DNA of 64,000 bases, taken from positions 62,001 to 126,000 of the forward strand of contig CANDBT010000005.1 of NCBI GenBank assembly GCA_947383005.1, in the 5' to 3' direction. The notes under the pieces were generated by a model. It saw only the letters and a program-made list of their open reading frames with translations. It did not search any database and was not told the origin of the DNA. Source of the DNA: an uncultured bacterium. Lineage in GTDB: Bacteria; Bacillota; Clostridia; Lachnospirales; Lachnospiraceae. Each line of letters begins with the position of its first letter. Position 1 is the stretch's first letter. The position numbers and the translations under genes are program-made. Positions 41,968 through 50,141 of this stretch are shown in pieces.

Positions 41968-43032
41968 ATGAATGATAGAGGCCATGGCGGAGATATTTAT
42001 GATAAGGAGATTATTTTTGATTTTTCCGTTAATGTAAACCCTCTGGGCATCCCGGCAGGAGTGCAGGAGGCGGTATGCCAGGCGGTAAAATACTGCAGCC
42101 GTTATCCGGATACGGAATGCAGAAAACTGGTAAGCGCTTTGTCCCTCTATCATCAGGTGGATGAGGAGGACATTGTCTGCGGCAACGGGGCGGCAGATTT
42201 GATTTATCGGCTTGTGCAGACCATCCGGCCGAAAAAGGCCCTGGTGCTGGCGCCGACTTTTTCGGAGTATCAGCAGGCTTTGCAGGAGTCAGGCTGCGAG
42301 GTCAGCCATTATTGCCTGAGTCAGGAAAGGGGATTTTTGCCGGAGGAAGAAAAATTGGCTTCTCTGCTGCCGGGTATGGATATGTTGTTTTTATGCAATC
42401 CCAACAATCCCACCGGTCTGGCCATCACCAGGGAGCAAGTGGAAAAGCTGGCTGCGGCATGTCGGCTAAACCGGACATTTTTGGTGGTGGATGAATGCTT
42501 TTGCGATTTTTTGGATGAGCCGGAGAAGTATACGTTTATCGGAAATATGCGGCAGTATCCGGAAGTTTTGATCCTTCGGGCATTTACCAAAACGTATGCC
42601 ATGGCTGGTTTACGGCTGGGATATATTATGGGGAAAGATGCCGGATTGATGAAAAAACTCCGTCATAGCGGGCAGCCATGGAGCGTATCGCTTTTAGCGC
42701 AGGAAGCCGGGATGGCGGCGCTTAGGGAGCAGGAATATCTGGATAAGGCGAGGAAATTGATTGCCGTGGAGCGGGAACGCCTGCGGCGGGGATTGACGGA
42801 ATTGGGATTTTTTGTCTTTCCCTCCCAAGTGAATTTTCTTCTGTTTAAAGTTTTGGATGTGGGACGGTACGGGAATTTGTGGGAACGGTGCAGGGATAAA
42901 AAAATTCTCATACGGGATTGCGGGAATTTTTGCGGGCTGTCAGGAACCTATCGCGTTTGTGTGGGACAGGAGGCGGAAAACCGCTATTTGCTGAAGCAAT
43001 TGGCGATTATCGGCGGCGGACAGGAACAGTAA
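41968..43032 (+). CDS. cobD: Threonine-phosphate decarboxylase (CobD-like, PLP)
   Basis: 354 residues, aminotransferase fold type I. HGGDIY and DFSVNVNPLG at the N-terminus are characteristic of CobD as against HisC. FLCNPNNPTG, VDECFCDF and the PLP-Lys segment LRAFTKTYAMAGLRLGY are present. It decarboxylates L-threonine O-3-phosphate to aminopropanol phosphate for the CbiB reaction, in the cytoplasm. HisC-type activity cannot be excluded by sequence, but the location after cbiB supports CobD. ATG 41968 has AAAGGAG upstream. A two-hairpin repeat follows 13 bp after the stop. Confidence 0.88.
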   Translation: MNDRGHGGDIYDKEIIFDFSVNVNPLGIPAGVQEAVCQAVKYCSRYPDTECRKLVSALSLYHQVDEEDIVCGNGAADLIYRLVQTIRPKKALVLAPTFSEYQQALQESGCEVSHYCLSQERGFLPEEEKLASLLPGMDMLFLCNPNNPTGLAITREQVEKLAAACRLNRTFLVVDECFCDFLDEPEKYTFIGNMRQYPEVLILRAFTKTYAMAGLRLGYIMGKDAGLMKKLRHSGQPWSVSLLAQEAGMAALREQEYLDKARKLIAVERERLRRGLTELGFFVFPSQVNFLLFKVLDVGRYGNLWERCRDKKILIRDCGNFCGLSGTYRVCVGQEAENRYLLKQLAIIGGGQEQ

Positions 43033-43045
43033 ATCCCCGAACTGT

Positions 43046-43140
43046 TATTTATGCACAGGCCCGCACAGAGGAATATGCCGCTAAAGCGGCGTGCGGGCCG
43101 CGCGGCGAGCAGGGGAAGATGGCTCTTCCCTACTCGATTA
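43046..43140. repeat. Two-hairpin intergenic repeat, copy B
   Basis: Nearly identical to copy A. Stem 1: GGCCCGCAC (43058-43066) with GTGCGGGCC (43091-43099). Stem 2: CGAGCAGGGGAAGA (from 43106) with TCTTCCCTACTCG (to 43136), again with one extra G on the left. It ends 22 bp before the response regulator start. Confidence 0.85.
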
Positions 43141-43161
43141 GAAGGAAAGGATGGCAGGACA

Positions 43162-44775
43162 ATGAGCTTGTATCGCATAATACTGGCGGATGATGAGGAG
43201 GAAGTGCGCAAGGGGATTATTCGGAAGATAGACTGGACAGGATTGGGGTTTGAGGTGGTAGGCGATGCGGGCAACGGGCAGGATGCCTGGGAAATGATTG
43301 AGCAGTTAGAGCCGGATGTAGTGATGACGGATATCCGTATGCCTTATATGGACGGATTGACGCTGTCGGCCAAAATCCGGAAAAAATATCCGTCCATGAA
43401 AATCCTTATTTTTTCCGGCTATGATGATTTCGAATATGCCAAACAGGCAATTAAGCTGAAAGTGACGGAATATATCTTAAAGCCGGTAAATATGGAGGAG
43501 CTGACGGAAATCTTAAGCCGGGTGAAAGACAGCCTGGATGACGAGATTGAACAACGGCGTAATGTAAACCTGCTCAGGGAAAATTATCGGAAAAATTTGC
43601 CGATTATCCGGGAATTGTTTTTTAATGACCTGGTGAGGGGAAGCGTGCCGGAGGAATCTGCCCGTTTAAAACTGCAGGAATATGAGGTGGACATCTTGGG
43701 AGCCAGGAAATGGGTGGCAGCGGTGGTTCATGTGGAAGCAGAGGAGTCAAAAGAGGGACAAGCGATTTCCTTTCATCAGGAACAGGAGCTGATTCCCATA
43801 TCCGTGAAGCAATTGGTGGAAGACAGCCTGAATGGCTATTTCCGGTTTGCTGTTTTTAATTCTACGGTCGGTATTACTATCATTGCGGCTATCGACGAAG
43901 GAAATACGCAGACAGGGTTTATCGATCTCTTGGGAGAAATATGCAAGGAAGCCCGGCGGATTCTGGAGGTAACGGTGACTATCGGTGTGGGCCACAGCGG
44001 CCAGACTCTGGAGGAAATACAAAAATCTTACCAGTCGGCGGTAGATGCCCTGGGATATAAGTCCATTGCCGGTAAAGGGGGCACCATCTATATTAACGAT
44101 ATGGAACCGGTGAATCGGGGGAAACTGCAGTTGGATGAGAAAGAAGAGGCAGAGCTGGTTTCGGCGATTAAATTCGGCACACAGGCAACGATAGAGGAGG
44201 CAGTACGCAGGATTGCGGAACGGATGGATGATGCCCGTGTCCACGCCAACCAATACCGGATCTACATGCTGTCGATTATGAATTCCCTTGCCCGTCTGAC
44301 ACAGCAGTATGATATGGATTTGGGGCAGATTTTCGGCGTGGAAGATTACAGCCTGCAGTTGATGCCGGACGGGCAGGAACGGGATGAATTTACTTCGTGG
44401 CTGATTTCTGCGGCGTGCCGGATGAATAAAGCAATGAACTGGCAGAGGGACAATACCACCCGAAATGTGATTTCCAAAGCAAAACGGTACATTCAGGAGA
44501 ATTACCGGAATCCGGATTTGTCGGTAGAGATGATTTGCCGTGAGCTGCATTTGAGCCAGGCTTATTTTTCTACGATGTTTAAAAAAGAAACCGGCCAGAC
44601 TTATATTGCCTATCTGACGGAGATCCGGCTGAATAGGGCCGTAGAGCTGCTGAATGAGACAAATGACAAAACTTATGTGATAGCTCAGAAAGTAGGTTAT
44701 CAGGAACAAAATTATTTCAGCTATGTATTTAAAAAACGATTCGGGGTATCCCCGACAAAATTCAGAGGAGCCTGA
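43162..44775 (+). CDS. YesN-type response regulator with AraC DNA-binding domain
   Basis: 537 residues. Receiver domain 1-125 (RIILADDEEEVRKGI; Asp57 in VVMTDIRMPYMDG; KPVNMEE). The middle 130-420 is the variable linker usual in this class. The C-terminal 100 residues are an AraC/XylS double helix-turn-helix (MICRELHLSQAYFSTMFKK, VGYQEQNYFSYVFKKRFGVSPTKF). It should activate the sugar ABC transporter genes downstream when phosphorylated by the kinase at 44945. ATG 43162 is used because upstream codons belong to the two-hairpin repeat; GGAAAGGATGGCAGG lies just before. Confidence 0.92.
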   Translation: MSLYRIILADDEEEVRKGIIRKIDWTGLGFEVVGDAGNGQDAWEMIEQLEPDVVMTDIRMPYMDGLTLSAKIRKKYPSMKILIFSGYDDFEYAKQAIKLKVTEYILKPVNMEELTEILSRVKDSLDDEIEQRRNVNLLRENYRKNLPIIRELFFNDLVRGSVPEESARLKLQEYEVDILGARKWVAAVVHVEAEESKEGQAISFHQEQELIPISVKQLVEDSLNGYFRFAVFNSTVGITIIAAIDEGNTQTGFIDLLGEICKEARRILEVTVTIGVGHSGQTLEEIQKSYQSAVDALGYKSIAGKGGTIYINDMEPVNRGKLQLDEKEEAELVSAIKFGTQATIEEAVRRIAERMDDARVHANQYRIYMLSIMNSLARLTQQYDMDLGQIFGVEDYSLQLMPDGQERDEFTSWLISAACRMNKAMNWQRDNTTRNVISKAKRYIQENYRNPDLSVEMICRELHLSQAYFSTMFKKETGQTYIAYLTEIRLNRAVELLNETNDKTYVIAQKVGYQEQNYFSYVFKKRFGVSPTKFRGA

Positions 44776-44790
44776 TATTGTTGTTCACAC

Positions 44791-44818
44791 CATGGCTAAT
44801 CACTCTGCTGATTAGCCA
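44791..44818. terminator. Hairpin between response regulator and kinase
   Basis: ATGGCTAATCA-CTCTGC-TGATTAGCCAT is an 11-bp perfect stem 15 bp after the response regulator stop. It lacks a T-run, so it may only reduce readthrough. Confidence 0.45.
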
Positions 44819-44876
44819 TAGGCAAATACAGTTACAGAGCAAAGGCATATGCCCATTGCCGCAGGCAATTGAAGAT

Positions 44877-44913
44877 GGGCATATGCTGTACTGTTCACAA
44901 GGAGTCTGTGAAC
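44877..44913. repeat. TTCACA-type palindromic repeat, copy 4
   Basis: GGGCATATG (44877-44885), then GTTCACA-AGGAGTC-TGTGAAC (44893-44913). GCATATGCCCAT at 44845-44856 pairs with the ATGGGCATATGC around the lead, so the copy sits in a larger fold. Confidence 0.65.
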
Positions 44914-44944
44914 AATACAGCCTGACAGAGAAGGAGGCGCGTCA

Positions 44945-46735
44945 GTGCGGAAAAGAAAACGCCGTTTTCCTAAGGCCAGCATCCGGTATACGATATTTAC
45001 CTATTTTACCGTCAGTGCGCTGGTGATGATTTTTTTGATTGGGATTTTTATGTATGGGAGGCTGGCCGGGCAGACGGCTGCTACTATCCGGGAAGAAAAT
45101 CAGATGGTCATTAACCAAGTCACGCTTTCGGTGGATTCTTATTTGCGGACCATCATGAAGCTGTCGGATTCCCTGTATTACGGGGTAATAAAAAATGCCG
45201 ATTTGTCTACGGGGGCGGAAACCGTAAACAGTGAATTTTCGCTATTGTACGATAATAATAAGGATTCCATTTCCAATATCGCCCTTCTTTCCAAAGACGG
45301 GGAATTGCTGACTGCCATACCTGCCGCCCGCCTGAAAAGCGATATGGATGTGACAGGGGAGGAGTGGTTTAAAAACGCTCTTGGGCGGCCGGATAATTTA
45401 TATTTTTCCATGCCTCATGTCCAGTATATTTTTGATAACAGCGAAAATCAGTACCGTTGGGTGATTACCCTGACCCGTGCGGTGGAGATCACCGAAGGGA
45501 CATCTACGGACCAGGGAGTTTTGCTGATTGATATCACTTATGGAAGCCTTCAATACATGTTGGATAATCTTGTTTTGGGAAATCAGGGTTATCTGTATTT
45601 GGTCAGCAGCGGAGGCGGGCTGATCTATCATCCAAGGATGCAGATGATCGATGCGAATCTGGAAACAGAAAATCTCGAGGCGGCTGCCGGATATCGCGAT
45701 GGTAACTACCAGGAGATATTTGAAGGAGAGAAACGCGACGTTGTAGTGAAATCCGTGGGTTATACCGGTTGGAAAATTATCGGGGTGACGCCGGCTGGGG
45801 GTTTTTCCTTAAGCGGGATGAAGACCAAACTGTTCCTGATTTTTGTGGTTGCCTTTTTTTTGTTTCTCCTTGCCATTGTTAATGCTTTTATTTCCACGAA
45901 GATTACCGCTCCGATACAAGAGCTGGAAAAATCGGTCAATGCGCTGGAGGCGGGGGAGCTGGATGCGGAAATTTATATGGGAGGTTCCTACGAAATCCAC
46001 CACCTGGGCCGTTCTATTGATGATATGGCCAAGCGGATACAAACATTGATGGACGATATTGTGGCTGAACACGAGTCCAAGCGAAAGAGGGAGTTTGATA
46101 CCCTTCAGTCCCAGATTAACCCTCATTTTTTGTATAATACTTTGGATATTATCGTGTGGATGATTGAGAACGAACAGAAACAAGAGGCGGTGAAGGTGGT
46201 TACTGCCCTGGCACGGTTTTTTCGCATCAGTCTCAGCAAAGGTAAAAGCATTATCCCGGTAAGGGATGAGCTGGAACATGTGAGAAATTACCTGATGATT
46301 CAGCAGATGCGGTTTAAGAATAAGTTTATTTATCGGATTGAGGCAAAAGAAGAGGTATTGGGGCTGGCTTCCTTAAAGCTGATGCTGCAGCCTTTGGTGG
46401 AAAATGCCATTTATCATGGTATGGAGTTTATGGATGGAGACGGAGAGATTGTGGTAAAAGCCTACAAGGAACAGGGACAGCTTCATTACAAGGTTGAGGA
46501 TAACGGGCTGGGTATGACTAAGGAACAGACAGAAAGCCTGATGACGGAAAAAAATCACGTAGCTTCCGGCCGGGGTTCGGGTATAGGCGTAAAAAATGTC
46601 AACGAGCGGATACGTTTGTATTTTGGTGAAGAGTATGGCTTGTCCATTGAGTCGGAGCCTGACGAGGGCACGGTCATTGAGATTTGCCTGCCAGCCATAT
46701 CGTATCAGGAATTGATGGAAAAGGAGCAGGCATGA
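44945..46735 (+). CDS. LytS/YesM-type sensor histidine kinase
   Basis: 596 residues. Membrane helix near 25-45, extracellular Cache-like domain 50-280, second helix about 290-312 (LFLIFVVAFFLFLLAIVNAF), HAMP domain 313-365, and a His_kinase domain with FDTLQSQINPHFLYNTLD (His394). The ATPase domain has VENAIYHGM, VEDNGLGM and GIGVKNVNERI. It pairs with the response regulator upstream. The GTG start at 44945 has AAGGAGG upstream. Its stop overlaps the next gene (ATGA), which encodes a membrane-anchored sugar-binding-like protein, so the extracellular signal is probably a sugar presented by that protein. Confidence 0.92.
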   Translation: MRKRKRRFPKASIRYTIFTYFTVSALVMIFLIGIFMYGRLAGQTAATIREENQMVINQVTLSVDSYLRTIMKLSDSLYYGVIKNADLSTGAETVNSEFSLLYDNNKDSISNIALLSKDGELLTAIPAARLKSDMDVTGEEWFKNALGRPDNLYFSMPHVQYIFDNSENQYRWVITLTRAVEITEGTSTDQGVLLIDITYGSLQYMLDNLVLGNQGYLYLVSSGGGLIYHPRMQMIDANLETENLEAAAGYRDGNYQEIFEGEKRDVVVKSVGYTGWKIIGVTPAGGFSLSGMKTKLFLIFVVAFFLFLLAIVNAFISTKITAPIQELEKSVNALEAGELDAEIYMGGSYEIHHLGRSIDDMAKRIQTLMDDIVAEHESKRKREFDTLQSQINPHFLYNTLDIIVWMIENEQKQEAVKVVTALARFFRISLSKGKSIIPVRDELEHVRNYLMIQQMRFKNKFIYRIEAKEEVLGLASLKLMLQPLVENAIYHGMEFMDGDGEIVVKAYKEQGQLHYKVEDNGLGMTKEQTESLMTEKNHVASGRGSGIGVKNVNERIRLYFGEEYGLSIESEPDEGTVIEICLPAISYQELMEKEQA

Positions 46736-47709
46736 TCACCAAAAGAGAAAAACTTTTATGGATATTTTATGGAATTGCGCTGCTGGTCCTGTTTTTGCTG
46801 TCCTCGACCAATTTGATTATCAAGGAAAAAGAACCGGAGATCTATTCGTTTTCGGTAATTGTTGAAGATACTACCGATGAGTATTATGTGAACTTCCGAA
46901 AAGGGGTGGAGAGGGCGGCTATAGAACTGAATGCGGATGTCAGTTTTATAACTTTGTATGAAGCGGATAATCAGGAGCAGCAGACGGAACTGATGCTGCG
47001 GGAGCAGCAGGATGGCAGCCGCGGCCTGATTGTATCGCCGGTTGAGCAGGAGACGGTAGTCCGCTTGCTGTCGGAAAAACGGATTGTCATTCCGCTTGTT
47101 TTTATCAATTCGGAAGCCAGCCTCGTCGGTGAAGGAGTTTCAACAAGGATTGCTTTTGATTATCATACCATGGGGAAACAGTTGGCAGAGCAGGTTTTGA
47201 CGGAACAGGGGAGGGGAGCGACGGTATATCTGCTTGGACAAAAATCCCCGGATATGGTCAGCCGTCAATTTATGGACGGCATTTGCAGCGTTTTGGATAC
47301 CGGTTTGTGCCGTTTGATTGCTTGTCAGGGGGCACAGGAAGGGGAGGTGGCCGATACGGTAAAAAAGCTGTCCGAAGGCCGCCGGGAAGGCGTGGTAATT
47401 ATTGCGTTGGATCCGGGGATTTTGACAGAAGCCGCACAATTTTTGTCTGATCATGATGAGGACAGGGCGTCGGTTGCCCTATATGGAAGAGGCACAACCG
47501 TGCGGATTTTAAATTACCTGGATAAGGAGATTATCGAGGGGCTGTGCATTACCGATGATTTTAGCGCCGGTTATCTGAGCGTAAAAAAGGCGGTAGAGCT
47601 GTCGGACAGCAAGTTTACCGCACAGGCGGAATTTTTGAAAAGCGATTATATCAAAAAGGAAGACCTGCGGGATGAAAATTATGAGAAATTATTGTATCCT
47701 ATTGAATAG
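46732..47709 (+). CDS. Membrane-anchored periplasmic-binding-protein-like sensor component
   Basis: 325 residues. One N-terminal membrane helix (LLWIFYGIALLVLFLL) without a lipobox Cys, then a type I sugar-binding-protein fold: FSVIVEDTTDEYYVNFRKG, GLIVSPVEQ, VPLVFINSEA-like strand and FDYHTMGKQLAEQVL. It overlaps the kinase gene by 4 nt. Proteins like this present a sugar to LytS-type kinases. It probably binds a ligand outside the membrane and modulates the kinase. GGAGCAGG precedes ATG 46732. Confidence 0.8.
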   Translation: MITKREKLLWIFYGIALLVLFLLSSTNLIIKEKEPEIYSFSVIVEDTTDEYYVNFRKGVERAAIELNADVSFITLYEADNQEQQTELMLREQQDGSRGLIVSPVEQETVVRLLSEKRIVIPLVFINSEASLVGEGVSTRIAFDYHTMGKQLAEQVLTEQGRGATVYLLGQKSPDMVSRQFMDGICSVLDTGLCRLIACQGAQEGEVADTVKKLSEGRREGVVIIALDPGILTEAAQFLSDHDEDRASVALYGRGTTVRILNYLDKEIIEGLCITDDFSAGYLSVKKAVELSDSKFTAQAEFLKSDYIKKEDLRDENYEKLLYPIE

Positions 47710-47725
47710 TTGGGAGAGAACGGAT

Positions 47726-48766
47726 ATGGGTATTTCTTTTAACGGGAAATTACGGTTAAAAAAGGGGGAAAAGGCCGTTCTTTTGTGTTTGGCGGCATTG
47801 CTGCTGGCCGGCTGCACAGGAGAGAAGCAGGAAAAGGAAAAGAATTCCATCCGGATTGGCGTCAGTTTGTACCGGGGAGACGATACGTTTATTAATAATA
47901 TTCGCGGAGAGCTGGAAAACTGCGCGAAAAAGTATGAACAGGAGCACGGAGTGAAAATAACTTTGGATATCCAGGATGCAAAAGGAAGCCAAAATACGCA
48001 AAATAACCAGGTAGACCGGTTTATCTCTTTGGGATGTGACGCTATGTGCATTAATCTTGTGGACAGGATGGATGCTTCTTTTATTATCGATAAAGCCATG
48101 GCGGCAGGAATTCCCCTGGTGTTTTTTAACCGGCAGCCGGTGGAAGAAGATATGAACCGCTGGGACCAACTGTACTATGTGGGAGCCGTAGCCAAGGAAT
48201 CCGCTGTGCTGCAGGGCAGTATAGTGGTTGACGAATACCGCAAAAACCCGCGGGCGATTGATCTTAACGGGGACGGGGTGGTCAGCTATGTGCTGCTGGA
48301 AGGGGAGACAAGCCATCAGGATTCCCTGATTCGCACAGAGTGGTCTATCCAGACACTGAAAGACGGCGGGGTGCCGATTGAAAAAATTACCGGTGGAATA
48401 GCAAACTGGGAAAAAAGTCAGGCATCTGCCCTGATGGAACAATGGCTGGTTCAGTATCCGGATACGATTGAGCTGGTAATCTGCAATAATGACGATATGG
48501 CTTTGGGAGCCATTGACGCATTGGAGAGGGCTCAGGCGGATAAGATTAACCTGGTAGGCATCGATGCGACTACCCCGGGCATGGAAGCCATTCGGACAGG
48601 GAAACTTTTGGGTACGGTGTCTGCCGATAAGGAACAGTATGCAGGTGCTATTTTCGCCATCGCTTCGGCTAAGGCCCTTGGGGAGGAGATTAATTCGGAT
48701 ATTGTGCTGGAAAATGGAAAATATTATTGGTGCCCTCAGGTGATTGTGATGAAAGAACAGCAGTAA
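47726..48766 (+). CDS. Galactose-type sugar-binding lipoprotein, first copy
   Basis: 346 residues. N-terminal signal with lipobox (LLLAGC, Cys near 30). MglB-like body: IRIGVSLYRGDDTFINNI, CINLVDRMDA, a calcium-loop-like DLNGDGVVSYVLLEGE, CNNDDMALGAIDALE. It binds a hexose outside the cell. It is placed with the two-component genes and not with the transporter, so it may serve in sensing; it also resembles the MglB at 48915. ATG 47726 after GGGAGAG. The gap to the next gene holds a possible promoter. Confidence 0.85.
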   Translation: MGISFNGKLRLKKGEKAVLLCLAALLLAGCTGEKQEKEKNSIRIGVSLYRGDDTFINNIRGELENCAKKYEQEHGVKITLDIQDAKGSQNTQNNQVDRFISLGCDAMCINLVDRMDASFIIDKAMAAGIPLVFFNRQPVEEDMNRWDQLYYVGAVAKESAVLQGSIVVDEYRKNPRAIDLNGDGVVSYVLLEGETSHQDSLIRTEWSIQTLKDGGVPIEKITGGIANWEKSQASALMEQWLVQYPDTIELVICNNDDMALGAIDALERAQADKINLVGIDATTPGMEAIRTGKLLGTVSADKEQYAGAIFAIASAKALGEEINSDIVLENGKYYWCPQVIVMKEQQ

Positions 48767-48815
48767 ATCATTATAATAATCAAAGAAATTTTATAAAAAA
48801 TCTAAAAAAATCATA

Positions 48816-48844
48816 TGGAATAATGTTCAAAAATTAGGTATAAT
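48816..48844 (+). promoter_or_regulatory. Possible promoter of the mgl-type operon
   Basis: TATAAT at 48839-48844 is a perfect -10; the -35 at 17-bp spacing (TGGAAT, 48816-48821) is poor, as expected for an activator-dependent promoter. It lies 70 bp before ATG 48915. Confidence 0.45.
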
Positions 48845-48914
48845 AACAGAGTCAGTAAGGCAATGTAGCCAAAGCTGAATAATTCAATTCCATATAAAAG
48901 GGAGGATTTGAGAC

Positions 48915-50045
48915 ATGAGATTAACAAAAAAGATGATCGCCATGGCACTGATATCCGGTATGGTATTGTCCACGGCAGCCTGCGGAGGCGGCTCCTCAAC
49001 AACAGAAACCACCACGGCTGCTACTGAGGCGGCTCCTGCCAAGGAAGAGACAACTGCAGCCGGTGAGGCGGAGACGACGGCCGAGACTGCAGCGGAAGCG
49101 GTAGAAGGAAAAGATATGTCAGAAGTTAAAGTGGGTATTTCCATTTACCAGTTCGCGGATAACTTCATGACGCTTTACCGTGAAGAGCTGCAGAAATATC
49201 TGACCGAAGAGCTTGGCGTGAAATCTGAGAACATTTCCATCATGGATGGTAAGAATGACCAGGGCGAGCAGATGAACCAGATCAGAAACTTCATTACCCA
49301 GGGTTATGATGTCATGATTATCAACCTGGTTCAGGCTTCTTCCGAGCCGACCGTTACCGAAGAGTGCAATGCGGCAGGCATTCCGGTAGTGTATATCAAC
49401 CGTGAGCCCGAAGCAGACAGAGAGCAGGCTTGGGTAGACGAAGGAATCAAAGCTACATATGTTGGGGCGGATGCCAGACAGTCCGGAACCTATCAGGGCG
49501 AAGAGATTGTGGAACTGGAAAACAAGGGTGATGCTGACGGTGACGGCGTAGTTCGTTATATCATGGTTCAGGGCGACCCGGAGAACGTAGATGCTCAGTA
49601 CAGAACAGAATTTTCCGTTAAGGCTCTGACCGATGCCGGTGTGGAAGTGGAAGAGCTGGTTAAGATGCGTGGTGACTGGGATCAGACCAAAGGCCAGGAG
49701 ATCACGGCTAACGCATTGTCACAGCATGGCGACAAGATTGATGTAGTATTCTGCAACAATGACGCAATGGCTCTTGGTGCCCTTCAGGCAATCGAAGCAG
49801 CCGGAAGAAAAGTCAATGAAGATATTTATCTGGTAGGCGTTGACGCATTGGTTGAGGTTGTAGAGCATGTGACCAACGGCAATATGACCGGTACCGTATT
49901 CAACGATTATTTTGGCCAGGCCCACACGGCAGCCGATAAGGCAATGGATTTCGTCAATGGCGCGGATGTCGACAATGTGTACATGGTTGACTATGTAAAG
50001 GTTACTCCGGATAACGCGGCTGAGATTCTTGAGAAGATCAAATAA
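48915..50045 (+). CDS. mglB: Galactose/methylgalactoside ABC transporter substrate-binding lipoprotein
   Basis: 376 residues. Signal peptide with lipobox (STAACGGGSS), a Thr/Glu/Ala-rich linker to about residue 65, then a type I sugar-binding fold (VKVGISIYQFADNFMTLYR, INLVQASSEP, a calcium-loop-like DADGDGVVRYIMVQGD, CNNDAMALGALQAIE). It captures the sugar at the cell surface for the ABC transporter encoded next. GGGAGG precedes ATG 48915. A hairpin after the stop (50092-50123) probably reduces expression of the downstream genes relative to this one. Confidence 0.92.
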   Translation: MRLTKKMIAMALISGMVLSTAACGGGSSTTETTTAATEAAPAKEETTAAGEAETTAETAAEAVEGKDMSEVKVGISIYQFADNFMTLYREELQKYLTEELGVKSENISIMDGKNDQGEQMNQIRNFITQGYDVMIINLVQASSEPTVTEECNAAGIPVVYINREPEADREQAWVDEGIKATYVGADARQSGTYQGEEIVELENKGDADGDGVVRYIMVQGDPENVDAQYRTEFSVKALTDAGVEVEELVKMRGDWDQTKGQEITANALSQHGDKIDVVFCNNDAMALGALQAIEAAGRKVNEDIYLVGVDALVEVVEHVTNGNMTGTVFNDYFGQAHTAADKAMDFVNGADVDNVYMVDYVKVTPDNAAEILEKIK

Positions 50046-50091
50046 TGGTTTTCTAAATTTAAAGAACTGGCAGAAATAAGACAGGAAAGCG

Positions 50092-50123
50092 TCGGGTGTG
50101 CCTTAAAGGGCACGCCCGATTTT
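50092..50123 (+). terminator. Attenuating terminator between mglB and mglA
   Basis: TCGGGTGTGCC (50092-50102) pairs with GGCACGCCCGA (50109-50119, one G-T step) and is followed by TTTT. A partial terminator after the binding-protein gene is common in ABC operons. Confidence 0.7.
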
Positions 50124-50141
50124 GTGAAAGGAGAGAATGGG

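Noticed and set aside
43051-43161. N-terminal extension of the response regulator
   Set aside because: It is made entirely of the two-hairpin repeat; the receiver domain begins normally at ATG 43162.
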